From Colwellia psychrerythraea (GTDB taxonomy: Bacteria; Pseudomonadota; Gammaproteobacteria; Enterobacterales; Alteromonadaceae), in contig NZ_JQEC01000075.1 of NCBI RefSeq assembly GCF_000764185.1, positions 1-64,000 of the forward strand: 64,000 nucleotides of DNA, read 5' to 3'. Positions within the stretch are counted from its first letter, which is position 1, and every line of letters starts with the position of its first letter. Below, one piece after another: positions 1-6,798 of this stretch. The notes beneath the pieces were generated by a model, which ran no database searches, had not been told where the DNA came from, and worked only from the letters and a program-made list of their open reading frames with translations. The position numbers were made by a program, and so were the translations under genes.

Positions 1-1
1 T

Positions 2-517
2 GATGGCTCTGGTGGTGATGGCTCTGGTGGTGATGGCTCTGGTGGTGGTGGCTCTGGTGGTGATGGCTCTGGTGGTGGCGGCTCTGGAACTGAGCCTTGT
101 ACGGGGGATGGTTGTGATATTGGCTCTGGAACTGAGCCTTGTACAGGTGATAATTGTATTCCTGATGGGTTTTGTGATCAGGAGGGGAATTGTTCCACAA
201 ATATCGCTACTAGAACTGAGCCTAGTGATGGTTTAAAGGGTTTTTGGAAAACTGATTATCCTGATGGTTTAGTCGGTATCATGGAAGGTAAGATTTTAGA
301 TGCTCAAGGTACTGCTTTTTATGGTTTTATAGAAAGCTTTAATCCTAGTCTTGGCTCTGGTGCTGCTCCGCCTATGCAGCTTTGTTTTAACATGGGTTCT
401 ATGGCTAATTTTGGTTGCCATTCTCTTTTAATTGACCCGAGAGTTTATCCAGCAATAAGGATATTTATTTTAATAACGGCAGGTTTTTTGTGTCGTAAAA
501 TTTTGTTTGGGGGTTAA
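2..517 (+). CDS. Filamentous phage minor coat/adsorption protein (pIII-like), 5' partial
   Basis: The reading frame is open from the left edge to a TAA at 515-517, so the gene begins outside the window. The visible 171 residues start with a run of GDGSGG/GGGSGG linkers, then two copies of a GSGTEPCTGD-type Cys motif, a Cys-containing stretch and a C-terminal hydrophobic segment (roughly the last 25 residues) ending in basic residues. Glycine-rich linkers followed by a C-terminal membrane anchor are the hallmark of pIII, the protein at the phage tip that binds the host receptor and terminates assembly. Its position directly before a pVI-like gene and zot fits the Inovirus order III-VI-I. An internal ATG at 281 could be mistaken for the start, but the upstream frame is clearly coding. 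Receptor specificity cannot be read here. Confidence 0.85.
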   Translation, partial: DGSGGDGSGGDGSGGGGSGGDGSGGGGSGTEPCTGDGCDIGSGTEPCTGDNCIPDGFCDQEGNCSTNIATRTEPSDGLKGFWKTDYPDGLVGIMEGKILDAQGTAFYGFIESFNPSLGSGAAPPMQLCFNMGSMANFGCHSLLIDPRVYPAIRIFILITAGFLCRKILFGG

Positions 518-519
518 TT

Positions 520-837
520 ATGTTGGATTGGTTTGCGAATCGTTGGAATGATGGAATAGATTTTCTTTGGCGTTTAGTACTCTCTATTTATGACATGTTA
601 AAGGATTTTTTTATGTGGTGTATAGATAGCTTAATGGATGTTGCAATAGTGATTCTTGATGGCCTTGGCTCAATTATGGACGGTTTAGATGTTGCTAAAT
701 ATTTTACTATGTTGCCACCTGAGACTATCTATATGTTAAAAATCATTGGTTTTTCTGAAGCTATGGGCATGATTGTTACCTGTATTGGTATTCGTTTTAT
801 TATTCAAATGATTCCTTTTGTACGTTGGGGTAGTTAA
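520..837 (+). CDS. Filamentous phage minor coat protein pVI-like (DUF2523 family)
   Basis: This 105-residue hydrophobic protein has membrane segments at about residues 14-30, 38-60 and 78-100 and ends in an IRFIIQMIPFVRWGS-type tail, which resembles the DUF2523/pVI proteins of Vibrio filamentous phages. pVI caps the virion together with pIII and is inserted in the inner membrane before assembly. The start lies two bases after the pIII stop with a G-rich stretch (GGGGG) upstream, so translation is probably coupled. The stop is two bases before the zot start. Identification rests on size, hydrophobicity, tail motif and gene order. Confidence 0.8.
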   Translation: MLDWFANRWNDGIDFLWRLVLSIYDMLKDFFMWCIDSLMDVAIVILDGLGSIMDGLDVAKYFTMLPPETIYMLKIIGFSEAMGMIVTCIGIRFIIQMIPFVRWGS

Positions 838-839
838 AA

Positions 840-2009
840 ATGATTCATGGTATTTCGGGAAAATCTGGTGGTGGTAAAAGTTACGAGGCTGTTGTTAATC
901 ATATAATCCCTATTGTGACTAAGGATAGACGTAAGGTTGTAACAAATATTCCTTTGATGGTAGATTATTTTTGTTCTGTTTATGGTGATTATTGTAGAGA
1001 CCTTATAGAAGTCGTTGACGGTGAATTTCATAATTACGGTAAGCAACGACCTTTTTCAAAACTTGAGCATTTCACACAATATAAAGATTGGAAAAATGAA
1101 AAAAATCAGGGCGTTTATTTTTTTATTGATGAATGCCATATCCCTATGCCTAAAGTTAAATGCGATAAGGATTTAGTTGATTTCATTTCTTTAGCTCGCC
1201 ATAGCGGCTATGACATTATGTTAATAACTCAAAATTTTAGAAAGGTTAATACTGACATTAAGGATAATGTTGTAAATCATTATAGAGCTATTAAAAAGTC
1301 TATGATGGGTCAAGACGATAAGTATATTTTAAAAGTTCATGATGGCTCTGCTAGTTCTAATGCTTCAGTTGTAGCTACGCATGAAAGAACTTATGAAAAA
1401 AAATATTTTAATTTTTATAAGTCTCATACAGATAGTGATAGCGCTGTTGAGGAGGCTACAAGTAATGATATTGAAAAGTGGTATAAGCATTGGTCTGTAA
1501 AGCTTAGTATTGTTTTTTTCTTGTTTGCTGCATTTCTACTTAGTACTATTTTAGGTAGTAATAAACCGATAACCGCTAAACCTAAAAAAGATAAGACTGT
1601 AAAGGTATCTACAGTTATTCAGCAACCTAATAAGGTTCAGCAGCCCGTCGTTGCTTCTAGTTCTCCAGTAGTACCTATCGTTAAAACCCCACAACAGATT
1701 GAATATGAAATGATGGTAATTAATAGTAAAAAGTTTCATCCATTCCACAAGATTAGTTTAAGCATAAGCGGCTCTTCTGAGTATACGGATGAGGGTAGAC
1801 GCGTTACGGTTTTTTACTTCTCAGCTAGTCAAAATGGTCAGCATGTATTTACGCTTAAAACTAAAGACTTGTTGATGGCTGGTTATGATATGAAGATATT
1901 TTCTGATTGCGCTATACGTATTAAGTATTATGATTTTGTTGATTACTTAACGTGTAATGCTCCTAAGCAAGGTGTTCTTTTAGGTGAGGGTGCAATAGCC
2001 TCTAATTAG
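840..2009 (+). CDS. zot: Zonular occludens toxin-like phage assembly ATPase (Zot / pI)
   Basis: This 389-residue protein is the inner-membrane assembly and export motor of filamentous phages. A Walker A motif (GKSGGGKS, residues 7-14) sits at the extreme N-terminus, a Walker B-like segment (YFFIDE) at about 93-98, and a single membrane helix at about 221-239, followed by a Lys/Pro-rich periplasmic linker and a C-terminal domain. This is the standard Zot layout: cytoplasmic ATPase, one helix, periplasmic tail contacting the secretin. No pIV-type secretin is visible in the window, so a host secretin or one encoded to the left would be needed. Length is typical of the family. It ends the structural/assembly operon; a new promoter follows. 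Confidence 0.93.
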   Translation: MIHGISGKSGGGKSYEAVVNHIIPIVTKDRRKVVTNIPLMVDYFCSVYGDYCRDLIEVVDGEFHNYGKQRPFSKLEHFTQYKDWKNEKNQGVYFFIDECHIPMPKVKCDKDLVDFISLARHSGYDIMLITQNFRKVNTDIKDNVVNHYRAIKKSMMGQDDKYILKVHDGSASSNASVVATHERTYEKKYFNFYKSHTDSDSAVEEATSNDIEKWYKHWSVKLSIVFFLFAAFLLSTILGSNKPITAKPKKDKTVKVSTVIQQPNKVQQPVVASSSPVVPIVKTPQQIEYEMMVINSKKFHPFHKISLSISGSSEYTDEGRRVTVFYFSASQNGQHVFTLKTKDLLMAGYDMKIFSDCAIRIKYYDFVDYLTCNAPKQGVLLGEGAIASN

Positions 2010-2091
2010 TATTTACTACGTTGTTTTGGTTGTTTAGTACCATTTTTCTTTTTCCTGGAGAAAATAAAACACTTAAACGGTACTATTTTGA

Positions 2092-2119
2092 TTGATTTTG
2101 TTTGTTGCTACTGTATAAT
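2092..2119 (+). promoter_or_regulatory. Sigma70-type promoter for the small phage genes
   Basis: TTGATT (2092-2097), a 16-bp spacer and TATAAT (2114-2119) form a good promoter 34 bp before the first small gene. It is bracketed by GGTAC boxes: GGTACT at 2079-2084 just upstream of the -35, and GGTACC at 2121-2126 immediately downstream of the -10. This placement suits repression by a protein binding those boxes. The promoter is seen; the repression is inferred. Confidence 0.65.
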
Positions 2120-2152
2120 TGGTACCATAAGTTAATAAAAGGACTGATTAAA

Positions 2153-2362
2153 ATGATTAAAGTTACGGAAAGTATGGTTGTTCAAGTAGAAAAGAATTTA
2201 ATTATTGTTGAAGACCGCCATGGTAGTTTTCAGCACTTCTTTAAAGGTGATTTACCATACAGGGTTTTAAATCGTTTTAGTGTATCTGTTGGTGATACTG
2301 TTTTGTATAGCCTTAAAGCTTCAGGTTTTTATATAGAAACAATTAATAATATTACACAATAA
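2153..2362 (+). CDS. Small phage protein of unknown function (69 aa)
   Basis: The start at 2153 is chosen because AAAGGA lies about 8 bases upstream and the promoter -10 is at 2114. A longer reading from an ATG at 2102 would begin upstream of the -10 element. The protein (begins MIKVTESMVV) is predicted to be mostly beta strand with alternating hydrophobic residues and no membrane segment. It is the first of three closely packed small genes after zot. It could be a regulator or single-stranded-DNA-binding protein, as expected in this part of an Inovirus genome, but I do not recognise a family. Confidence 0.6.
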   Translation: MIKVTESMVVQVEKNLIIVEDRHGSFQHFFKGDLPYRVLNRFSVSVGDTVLYSLKASGFYIETINNITQ

Positions 2363-2375
2363 GGAGTGACCGGAC

Positions 2376-2630
2376 ATGTTAATTAAAATCCAAACCGATA
2401 TTTTTTTAGATAATAATCTAGATGATTTAAAGGGACATTTTGAAGTTGGTACAGCATCTAAGGCGGTTTCTAATGCTGCAACGACTTATTTGTCATGCTA
2501 TGAATCTAAGGTAAAGGCTGAAAGAAAGGTTGAACGCTTAACTGGGATTATAGAGGAAATGCGAGCATTGGTTAGGGCTAAACAGTCAGCAGAAGAAAGC
2601 TTGCAAATTTTATTAGGTGAGAAATTATGA
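2376..2630 (+). CDS. Small phage protein, helical (84 aa)
   Basis: An AAGGAG ribosome-binding site 10 bases upstream supports the start. The second half (about residues 45-80) is a long charged amphipathic helix, likely a coiled coil, and there is no membrane segment. The stop overlaps the next start (ATGA), so the two are translationally coupled. No family recognised. It probably belongs to the same short operon as its neighbours. Confidence 0.6.
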   Translation: MLIKIQTDIFLDNNLDDLKGHFEVGTASKAVSNAATTYLSCYESKVKAERKVERLTGIIEEMRALVRAKQSAEESLQILLGEKL

Positions 2631-2770
2631 TTGCTTTAATTGAGGTTCTTCTTCTTCTTACTGTTATGAATATTTTTGATCCTTTAGCGGTTTTATTTAG
2701 TTATTGTCTTATGCGGTTTTTTTTAGATCAGCTAGATAAGAAAGGTACCAAAAAAAATACTGTAGGCTGA
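2627..2770 (+). CDS. Very small hydrophobic phage protein (47 aa)
   Basis: The ATG overlaps the previous stop as ATGA. The product starts with a continuous hydrophobic stretch (residues 2-32, with four leucines in a row) and ends in a Lys-rich tail, so it should be a single-pass inner-membrane protein. Size and shape resemble pVII/pIX-type minor coat proteins, but the position after zot is not the usual one for these, so function is open. A GGTACC box lies inside its 3' end (2744-2749). Confidence 0.5.
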   Translation: MIALIEVLLLLTVMNIFDPLAVLFSYCLMRFFLDQLDKKGTKKNTVG

Positions 2771-2990
2771 CGAACGGACTTGGCCGTAAAAGTTATAGGT
2801 ACCATTTTCTTTGCCAGGATTAAACCAGCGACTTGTTTTTTGGTACCATTTTTAATTATTTCATATGCGAAGCATAAAGCATCGTTTTATTAGGTGTGGG
2901 GTGATTACACTGCCTTTTGTTCGTTCTCACCAGTAGTGCCTATCTTTAAAACTCAATTCTAGCCAGTTCAGTTAATTAAATTAACGAGGA

Positions 2991-3017
2991 GGGACCCACG
3001 TAAGTGGGAGGTCCCAC
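2991..3017. repeat. Nested hairpins (GGGACC / GTGGGA arms)
   Basis: GGGACC (2991-2996) can pair with GGTCCC (3010-3015), CCCAC with GTGGG around a GTAA loop (2995-3008), and GTGGGA with TCCCAC (3004-3017). The three pairings are mutually exclusive. It could be a phage packaging signal or protein-binding site. Confidence 0.5.
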
Positions 3018-3241
3018 GTTTGTTTATTTAACGTTCTGGCGTTGTTTTTTTTATGCGAAGCATGCAGCGGAGCGTAACATAAAACATAGTTTTATCAGAA
3101 ATAGAGCAATATCATACAGATGTTGATCGCGTTCTTGGTGCTTCAATAAATAAAAATCTTAATGCGCGTTCCTGCAAAACTATTTCTTGAACTTTTTTTT
3201 TTTATGTTTTTAAATCTATGATGGCAGCATCTGAATGAAAT

Positions 3242-3271
3242 TTTACTCCCGTTTAGTAATACGGGGGTAAA
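3242..3271. repeat. Hairpin, 11-bp stem
   Basis: TTTACTCCCGT pairs with ACGGGGGTAAA around an 8-nt loop, with one T-G pair. It lies 18 bp before another hairpin; tandem hairpins of this kind mark replication origins of filamentous phages. Confidence 0.5.
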
Positions 3272-3288
3272 GTTTTGTCGGGGTTGCC

Positions 3289-3317
3289 CTGTGAGCGTTA
3301 AGTTTCAAGCCTCACAG
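3289..3317. repeat. Hairpin, 7-bp perfect stem
   Basis: CTGTGAG pairs with CTCACAG across a 15-nt loop. Together with the preceding hairpin it is a candidate single-strand origin element. Confidence 0.45.
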
Positions 3318-3628
3318 CGTTTTGTCAGTTTTACGTTTGTTCTTTTTTTAGCAGAGCGTTAAGAAAAAATAACAAGCTGTACTTAGCGAGCGCAGCGATT
3401 CATTTAATTTCTAGTCCCTAATCTTTTCTGCACTTCTTCGTGTAGCGAGTGTACCCAGTGGTAACATTGAGTCTTAGCTCGTAATAAATAACCAACTAAA
3501 AACAGGTCACCGCTAAAGGTTTCTCTGTGCGCTTTATGGACATTAGAGTTAAAATTTTTGCCATATATTTTCTCATGAATGTTTATTTTATTGTTAGTTT
3601 GTTCGTATACAGTAGGCTGTGATTTCTG

Positions 3629-3777
3629 CTTTCTACAAGAAAGAGCGGATATTACCTTCTTTCACACATAGACCAGTTTATTTGTTATTTTTAACTCATT
3701 GATCTACAGATAATAATCAAGTAACCTCACAATATTATAAAATTATTGATGATTAATCCCGCCTTGTAGAAAGAAGG
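3629..3777. repeat. Long inverted repeat before the first cassette gene
   Basis: CTTTCTACAAG (3629-3639) is the exact reverse complement of CTTGTAGAAAG (3763-3773). CCTTCTTTC (3655-3663) is the reverse complement of GAAAGAAGG (3769-3777), giving a competing pairing. It could be a decayed attC-like fold, because GTTATGC at 3800-3806 resembles an R' core, but no R'' core is recognisable. Confidence 0.4.
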
Positions 3778-3829
3778 CATTTTTCCTCATAATAAAATTG
3801 TTATGCATTAATTTAATATTGGTTACCCT

Positions 3830-4735
3830 ATGAAATTAATTGAAGAAATAATTGAGCTACTAAGTTCAGGTGAAAACAACTTAAAAATAGCATTACTTAA
3901 AACCAAAGTGTTACTTCATAAGTTGGGTGAAAAAGAGTTATTAGATTGGGTTAATGGTGAGTTGAAAGGATACTCAGAAAAAGAATCTGTTCCTGATTAT
4001 AGAGTACTCCACTTAACTATAAAGGGTCATGTCAGCAATATGGTACACAGATATCCAAACCATACATTACCTGTTATGCATTTAGATGCAGCAATTCGAG
4101 AACGTTTGGATACAAAGTACTTAATGGATGGTATTGCTGTTATTGAGCAATATTCTGAACAGGAACATCTAAGTATATCTGTTGCTCCTGAGTTTTATCC
4201 TTATTTGTCAGAAGGCTTTGATAGTAGTTACCAAGTGGAAAGTGCTTGGGGAATACATTCAGCCGGAGCAATGACGCAAGTATTAACTGAAGTAAACTCT
4301 AGATTATTAGATTTTGTTTTAGAACTTTCTGAAAGATTCCCGTCTGAAATGGATTCAGATGAAATGAAAACTAGGTCTAAGGAGGTTGGAGTGAGTGATT
4401 TGTTTAATAATGCTGTATTTGGTGATAACGCAACAATAGTGGTGGGTGACTCAAATACGCAAACAATTAAAAACTCTGTTACTAAAAATGACCTTCCGTC
4501 ATTAATTGAGGTTTTAAAACAACATAAAGTGAGCGATGAAGATATTGCTAAACTTGAAACATCTATTGAGAATGACAGCGTTTCTGATGAAGTAAAAGAA
4601 GGTAAGTTTGGAACAGAGGTATCGAGTTGGATGGGGAAAATGGTTGGAAAAGCTGCCTCAACTGCTTGGGATGTTAAAGTTGGCGCAGCGGGAAGCTTAT
4701 TAGCAACTGCTATAGGCAAATTTTATGGGTTTTAA
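3830..4735 (+). CDS. AbiTii-type abortive infection protein
   Basis: The first ~190 of 301 residues match the AbiTii domain as I know it: an N-terminal helix, then the signature ALLKTKVLLHKLGEKELLDW followed by a WVNGELKGY-like turn. AbiTii proteins are named after a lactococcal abortive-infection system and are thought to limit phage spread; the mechanism is not established. The C-terminal third carries acidic linkers and a small-residue hydrophobic stretch (about 275-298) that may contact membranes. The start has little Shine-Dalgarno sequence. The stop lies one base before the core of a truncated attC site, so this is a classical cassette gene. No second Abi partner is evident unless the small membrane gene after it serves. 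Confidence 0.75.
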   Translation: MKLIEEIIELLSSGENNLKIALLKTKVLLHKLGEKELLDWVNGELKGYSEKESVPDYRVLHLTIKGHVSNMVHRYPNHTLPVMHLDAAIRERLDTKYLMDGIAVIEQYSEQEHLSISVAPEFYPYLSEGFDSSYQVESAWGIHSAGAMTQVLTEVNSRLLDFVLELSERFPSEMDSDEMKTRSKEVGVSDLFNNAVFGDNATIVVGDSNTQTIKNSVTKNDLPSLIEVLKQHKVSDEDIAKLETSIENDSVSDEVKEGKFGTEVSSWMGKMVGKAASTAWDVKVGAAGSLLATAIGKFYGF

Positions 4736-4736
4736 T

Positions 4737-4766
4737 GCTTAACAAGTCGTTAAAGCAAGGCACAAT
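4737..4766 (+). repeat. Truncated attC site (left half only)
   Basis: GCTTAAC matches the R'' core (RYYYAAC) and is followed by AAGTCGTTAAAGCAAGG, the usual left arm. The expected central loop and right arm are missing, and a new gene starts at 4770. A deletion has apparently fused two cassettes. The AAGG of the remnant now serves as the ribosome-binding site of the next gene. Confidence 0.65.
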
Positions 4767-4769
4767 TCA

Positions 4770-5111
4770 ATGACTGATGCTGAAATAAAAAGAGGATTAC
4801 TCAAATGCATTCCTCTTGCGTTACTAGCCATATTAATTCCGATAGGCGCTATTTGTTCTGTATTTAAACCTGAACTTGAGCCTGTAAATGTATGGTTTCA
4901 ACGAAGTGGTTCATTAGCTGTATTTTTTGCTGTTTGGATCGAATATGTCTTATTTCCTATTAATGACGAAATAAATCCTACAGGGTTAATTACTTCTCAA
5001 TGTGAAAAGCCTAAAGAGAAGTTTGGGAAATATTATTCATTCTTTAAAGGTCTAGGTGTTGTATTAGCTCTGTGGGGAACAATCATTTGGGGTTATGGTG
5101 ATTTACTCTAG
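4770..5111 (+). CDS. Small membrane protein, cassette-borne (113 aa)
   Basis: Three membrane segments are visible (about residues 11-32, 46-64 and 91-110) with a short polar loop around 68-88. I do not recognise a family. It starts 7 bp after a truncated attC arm whose AAGG is well placed as a Shine-Dalgarno, and ends 5 bp before a complete attC. It is therefore co-transcribed with the AbiTii gene as one fused cassette and could be its partner or a passive hitchhiker. Confidence 0.65.
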   Translation: MTDAEIKRGLLKCIPLALLAILIPIGAICSVFKPELEPVNVWFQRSGSLAVFFAVWIEYVLFPINDEINPTGLITSQCEKPKEKFGKYYSFFKGLGVVLALWGTIIWGYGDLL

Positions 5112-5116
5112 CATTT

Positions 5117-5214
5117 GCTTATAAGCAAATTAAGCGGGACTAAAAAGAGTTTGCTCGGTTTCGCTTCGCTTTATTTTCACTCTCAATTTTCAGCCCTTTA
5201 ATTGGGTGTTATCG
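5117..5214 (+). repeat. attC site B (98 bp)
   Basis: The right core GTTATCG (5208-5214), the inner arms AATTAAGCGGG and CCCTTTAATT, and the A-rich then pyrimidine-rich centre align with the two other complete sites and give exactly the same length. The left core is GCTTATA instead of RYYYAAC, so it may recombine poorly. attC is the recombination site of an integron gene cassette, folded from the bottom strand. Confidence 0.8.
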
Positions 5215-5290
5215 ATACTAAATCTAATCCAACCTGTCCAATTAGCTGTAATCGCTAATGTCTCGAATGTGGTAAAAGCAGCCTTAGCTC
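5208..5290. repeat. Cassette leader repeat, copy 1
   Basis: About 80 bp starting at the attC right core recurs, with substitutions, at 6429 and 10094. Shared blocks are CTAATCCAA, CTGTAAT and CTAATGTCT, followed by TGTGGTA. It lies between an attC and the 3' side of a reverse-oriented gene. Function unknown. Confidence 0.6.
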
Positions 5291-5305
5291 ATAATTATGG
5301 ATGAA

Positions 5306-5341
5306 TAAAAAAGGCCGCATTAAATTAAAATGGGCGGCCTT
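5306..5341 (-). terminator. Rho-independent terminator of the reverse cassette gene
   Basis: On the minus strand AAGGCCGC pairs with GCGGCCTT and is followed by a run of Ts. It sits just downstream of the minus-strand gene ending at 5369, so this cassette carries its own terminator. Confidence 0.75.
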
Positions 5342-5368
5342 ATATGACTTTAAATTCGAATAATATAT

Positions 5369-6259
5369 CTATTCTTTTGTAAACATAAATGAATCTTGCG
5401 AGACAGTACCTTCATTCCCTTGACCATCTTGAACAACAATTGAATTAAGATGATATTCATATGTGCCTGCTGGCCAATATGATGGAACAGTAAAGTATGC
5501 TGATGTTTGTATGTTCTGCTCCATAGGGTCTAAAATGAACTTTTTAGGGCTATCACGATTATAATGTGTACCGTCTGGCCAAGTGATATATGCCCAACGT
5601 TTAATCTCAACAGTATTAGTGGAAGTATTTATAACATCACGGATAAAGTATAACCTCCCACCGTATGACGAAATAGGTGCTGAATAGGTTGTTGCTTCAA
5701 CAGTAACAGGTGATTCTGGCGCGGTTGAAATTTCAGTGATAGTAGATTGAACAAATAAACCGTCAATCATCACATTAAAATCTTTAATTGAAAATGCTGA
5801 GACATCATCATCCCAAGTAACACGTAATGCATTATTTGGGTTGGTGCTAACTACATTTGAAAGTAGTAAATCCATATTCATTACCGTAGCTGCCGTATTA
5901 GAAACAGCATCATACGAATGGAAATTAGTATCATAGTTAAAGGTTGCTGGAGCCACCTCGTAGCTATAACTATACATATCAATTTTATTTGGCGCTGCCG
6001 GATTAGTATTAACCACTAATCCATTTTCAAAGGTTGCTGTTATGTTACTGCCAGGTGAGATATCAAAGTATATATTTCCACCATCAAAAGCAGATGCAGT
6101 ATCATAAGTTAAAGATATATCAATTGTTTCCCCAACTGATATATCAGGGTTATCGCTATAGCTAACTGTTGACTTGAAGCCAACGGTTACTATCTCTGCA
6201 TTTGCAAAAAAAGTAATCATTGAGAGTGCAATAGCAAATACCTTTATCATCATTTTCAT
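5369..6259 (-). CDS. Secreted protein of unknown function, reverse-oriented cassette gene
   Basis: The 296-residue product begins with a typical signal peptide (MKMMIKVFAIALSMITFF, cleaved after FANA). The rest looks beta-sandwich-like, rich in Thr, Ser, Asn and Asp, without Cys. Two parts are suggested: residues to ~175 and a C-terminal domain from ~185 that includes YAYITWPDGTHY-like aromatic strands. The ATG at 6259 is preferred over a TTG two codons earlier because AGGAA is 6 bases upstream of the ATG. Orientation is opposite to the attC sites, so it needs its own promoter and has its own terminator. No family recognised. Confidence 0.75.
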   Translation of the reverse strand: MKMMIKVFAIALSMITFFANAEIVTVGFKSTVSYSDNPDISVGETIDISLTYDTASAFDGGNIYFDISPGSNITATFENGLVVNTNPAAPNKIDMYSYSYEVAPATFNYDTNFHSYDAVSNTAATVMNMDLLLSNVVSTNPNNALRVTWDDDVSAFSIKDFNVMIDGLFVQSTITEISTAPESPVTVEATTYSAPISSYGGRLYFIRDVINTSTNTVEIKRWAYITWPDGTHYNRDSPKKFILDPMEQNIQTSAYFTVPSYWPAGTYEYHLNSIVVQDGQGNEGTVSQDSFMFTKE

Positions 6260-6405
6260 AATCAATTCCTTGAGATTAAGTTAAATATTCTTCACATCAA
6301 AAGCGATGCAATAGGTAGTATAGATGCTATTTTTCTGAATATGGCTGACTGTAATATTTTGTAATATTTAGTGTTAAAACTCAAATACAACAATTATTGA
6401 TAACA

Positions 6406-6435
6406 CAATTTTTTCCCATTATTAGGATGCTATCA
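6406..6435 (+). repeat. Decayed attC (right half)
   Basis: CAATTTTTTCCC, ATTATTAGGAT and GCTATCA align with the right arm and core of sites B and E (core GTTATCG). The left half cannot be recognised. The same leader repeat follows directly, as after sites B and E, which supports the assignment. Confidence 0.5.
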
Positions 6436-6505
6436 ATACAAAACCTAATTCAACCTATCAAATATCTGTAATTTATAATGTCTGCTCTTGGTACTTACCG
6501 CCCTT
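6429..6505. repeat. Cassette leader repeat, copy 2
   Basis: The most diverged of three copies, with CCTAATTCAACCTATC, CTGTAATT and ATAATGTCTG in the same order and spacing as copy 1 at 5208. Confidence 0.5.
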
Positions 6506-6632
6506 AACATTTCATTTTAAAAAAGTAGTGATTCCAAATTAATTAGCCCTTTTGTTAAGGGCTTCTTGGTGCGCAAAGCGGAAATTAGCTTCAAAATATT
6601 TGCGATATATTTTCTAATGGATTGACTGTGTC

Positions 6633-6658
6633 ATATTACTGAGAAGTCTCAGTAATAT
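6633..6658. repeat. Perfect 12-bp palindrome
   Basis: ATATTACTGAGA and TCTCAGTAATAT are separated by AG. A partly broken copy (ATTACTGAGA-AG-TCTCCATAAT) lies at 6751-6772. It is not followed by a T-run, so it is more likely a protein-binding or recombination-related site than a terminator. Confidence 0.55.
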
Positions 6659-6798
6659 CCAACATCGAACAAAAATAAAATGTTTTTAGTTTATAGGGCA
6701 CTGAAATTATGGGATATTAATACAAATTAAATAAAAGCTATGGGGCTGACATTACTGAGAAGTCTCCATAATAAGCTGTTAGCCGTACAAGGATAGAT

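Larger units (their letters stand above)
2771..3829. other. Non-coding tract at the prophage/integron junction
   Basis: No convincing gene is present in this 1.06 kb. It contains two more GGTACC boxes, two ATGCGAAGCAT mini-hairpins, several hairpins described separately, a 30-bp piece resembling part of zot, and a large inverted repeat near its right end. The left two thirds look like a filamentous-phage intergenic region (origin and packaging signals); the right third leads into the first cassette gene. I see no dif-like XerCD site or clear attachment site. Confidence 0.5.
6260..6798. other. Gene-free stretch of a decayed cassette
   Basis: This stretch holds the promoter side of the minus-strand gene, the right half of a decayed attC (6406-6435), a second copy of the cassette leader repeat, a GCCCTTTTGTTAAGGGC hairpin near 6546 and two related palindromes at 6633 and 6751. 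No open frame of note. GTTAGCC at 6778-6784 just before the next gene resembles an attC right core and probably marks the start of that cassette. Confidence 0.5.

Noticed and set aside
2771..3600. A dif/XerCD site marking prophage integration
   Set aside because: Only weak partial similarity (GTTAAAT near 3026 on the minus strand); no 28-bp dif-like sequence could be assembled.
4228..4719. Long minus-strand frame of 163 residues inside the AbiTii gene
   Set aside because: Lies wholly antisense to a gene with a recognisable domain and lacks a start signal; judged a shadow frame.
6657..6784. ATCCAAC ... GTTAGCC as a complete 128-bp attC
   Set aside because: The outer cores fit loosely but the inner arms are not complementary, unlike the three 98-bp sites.
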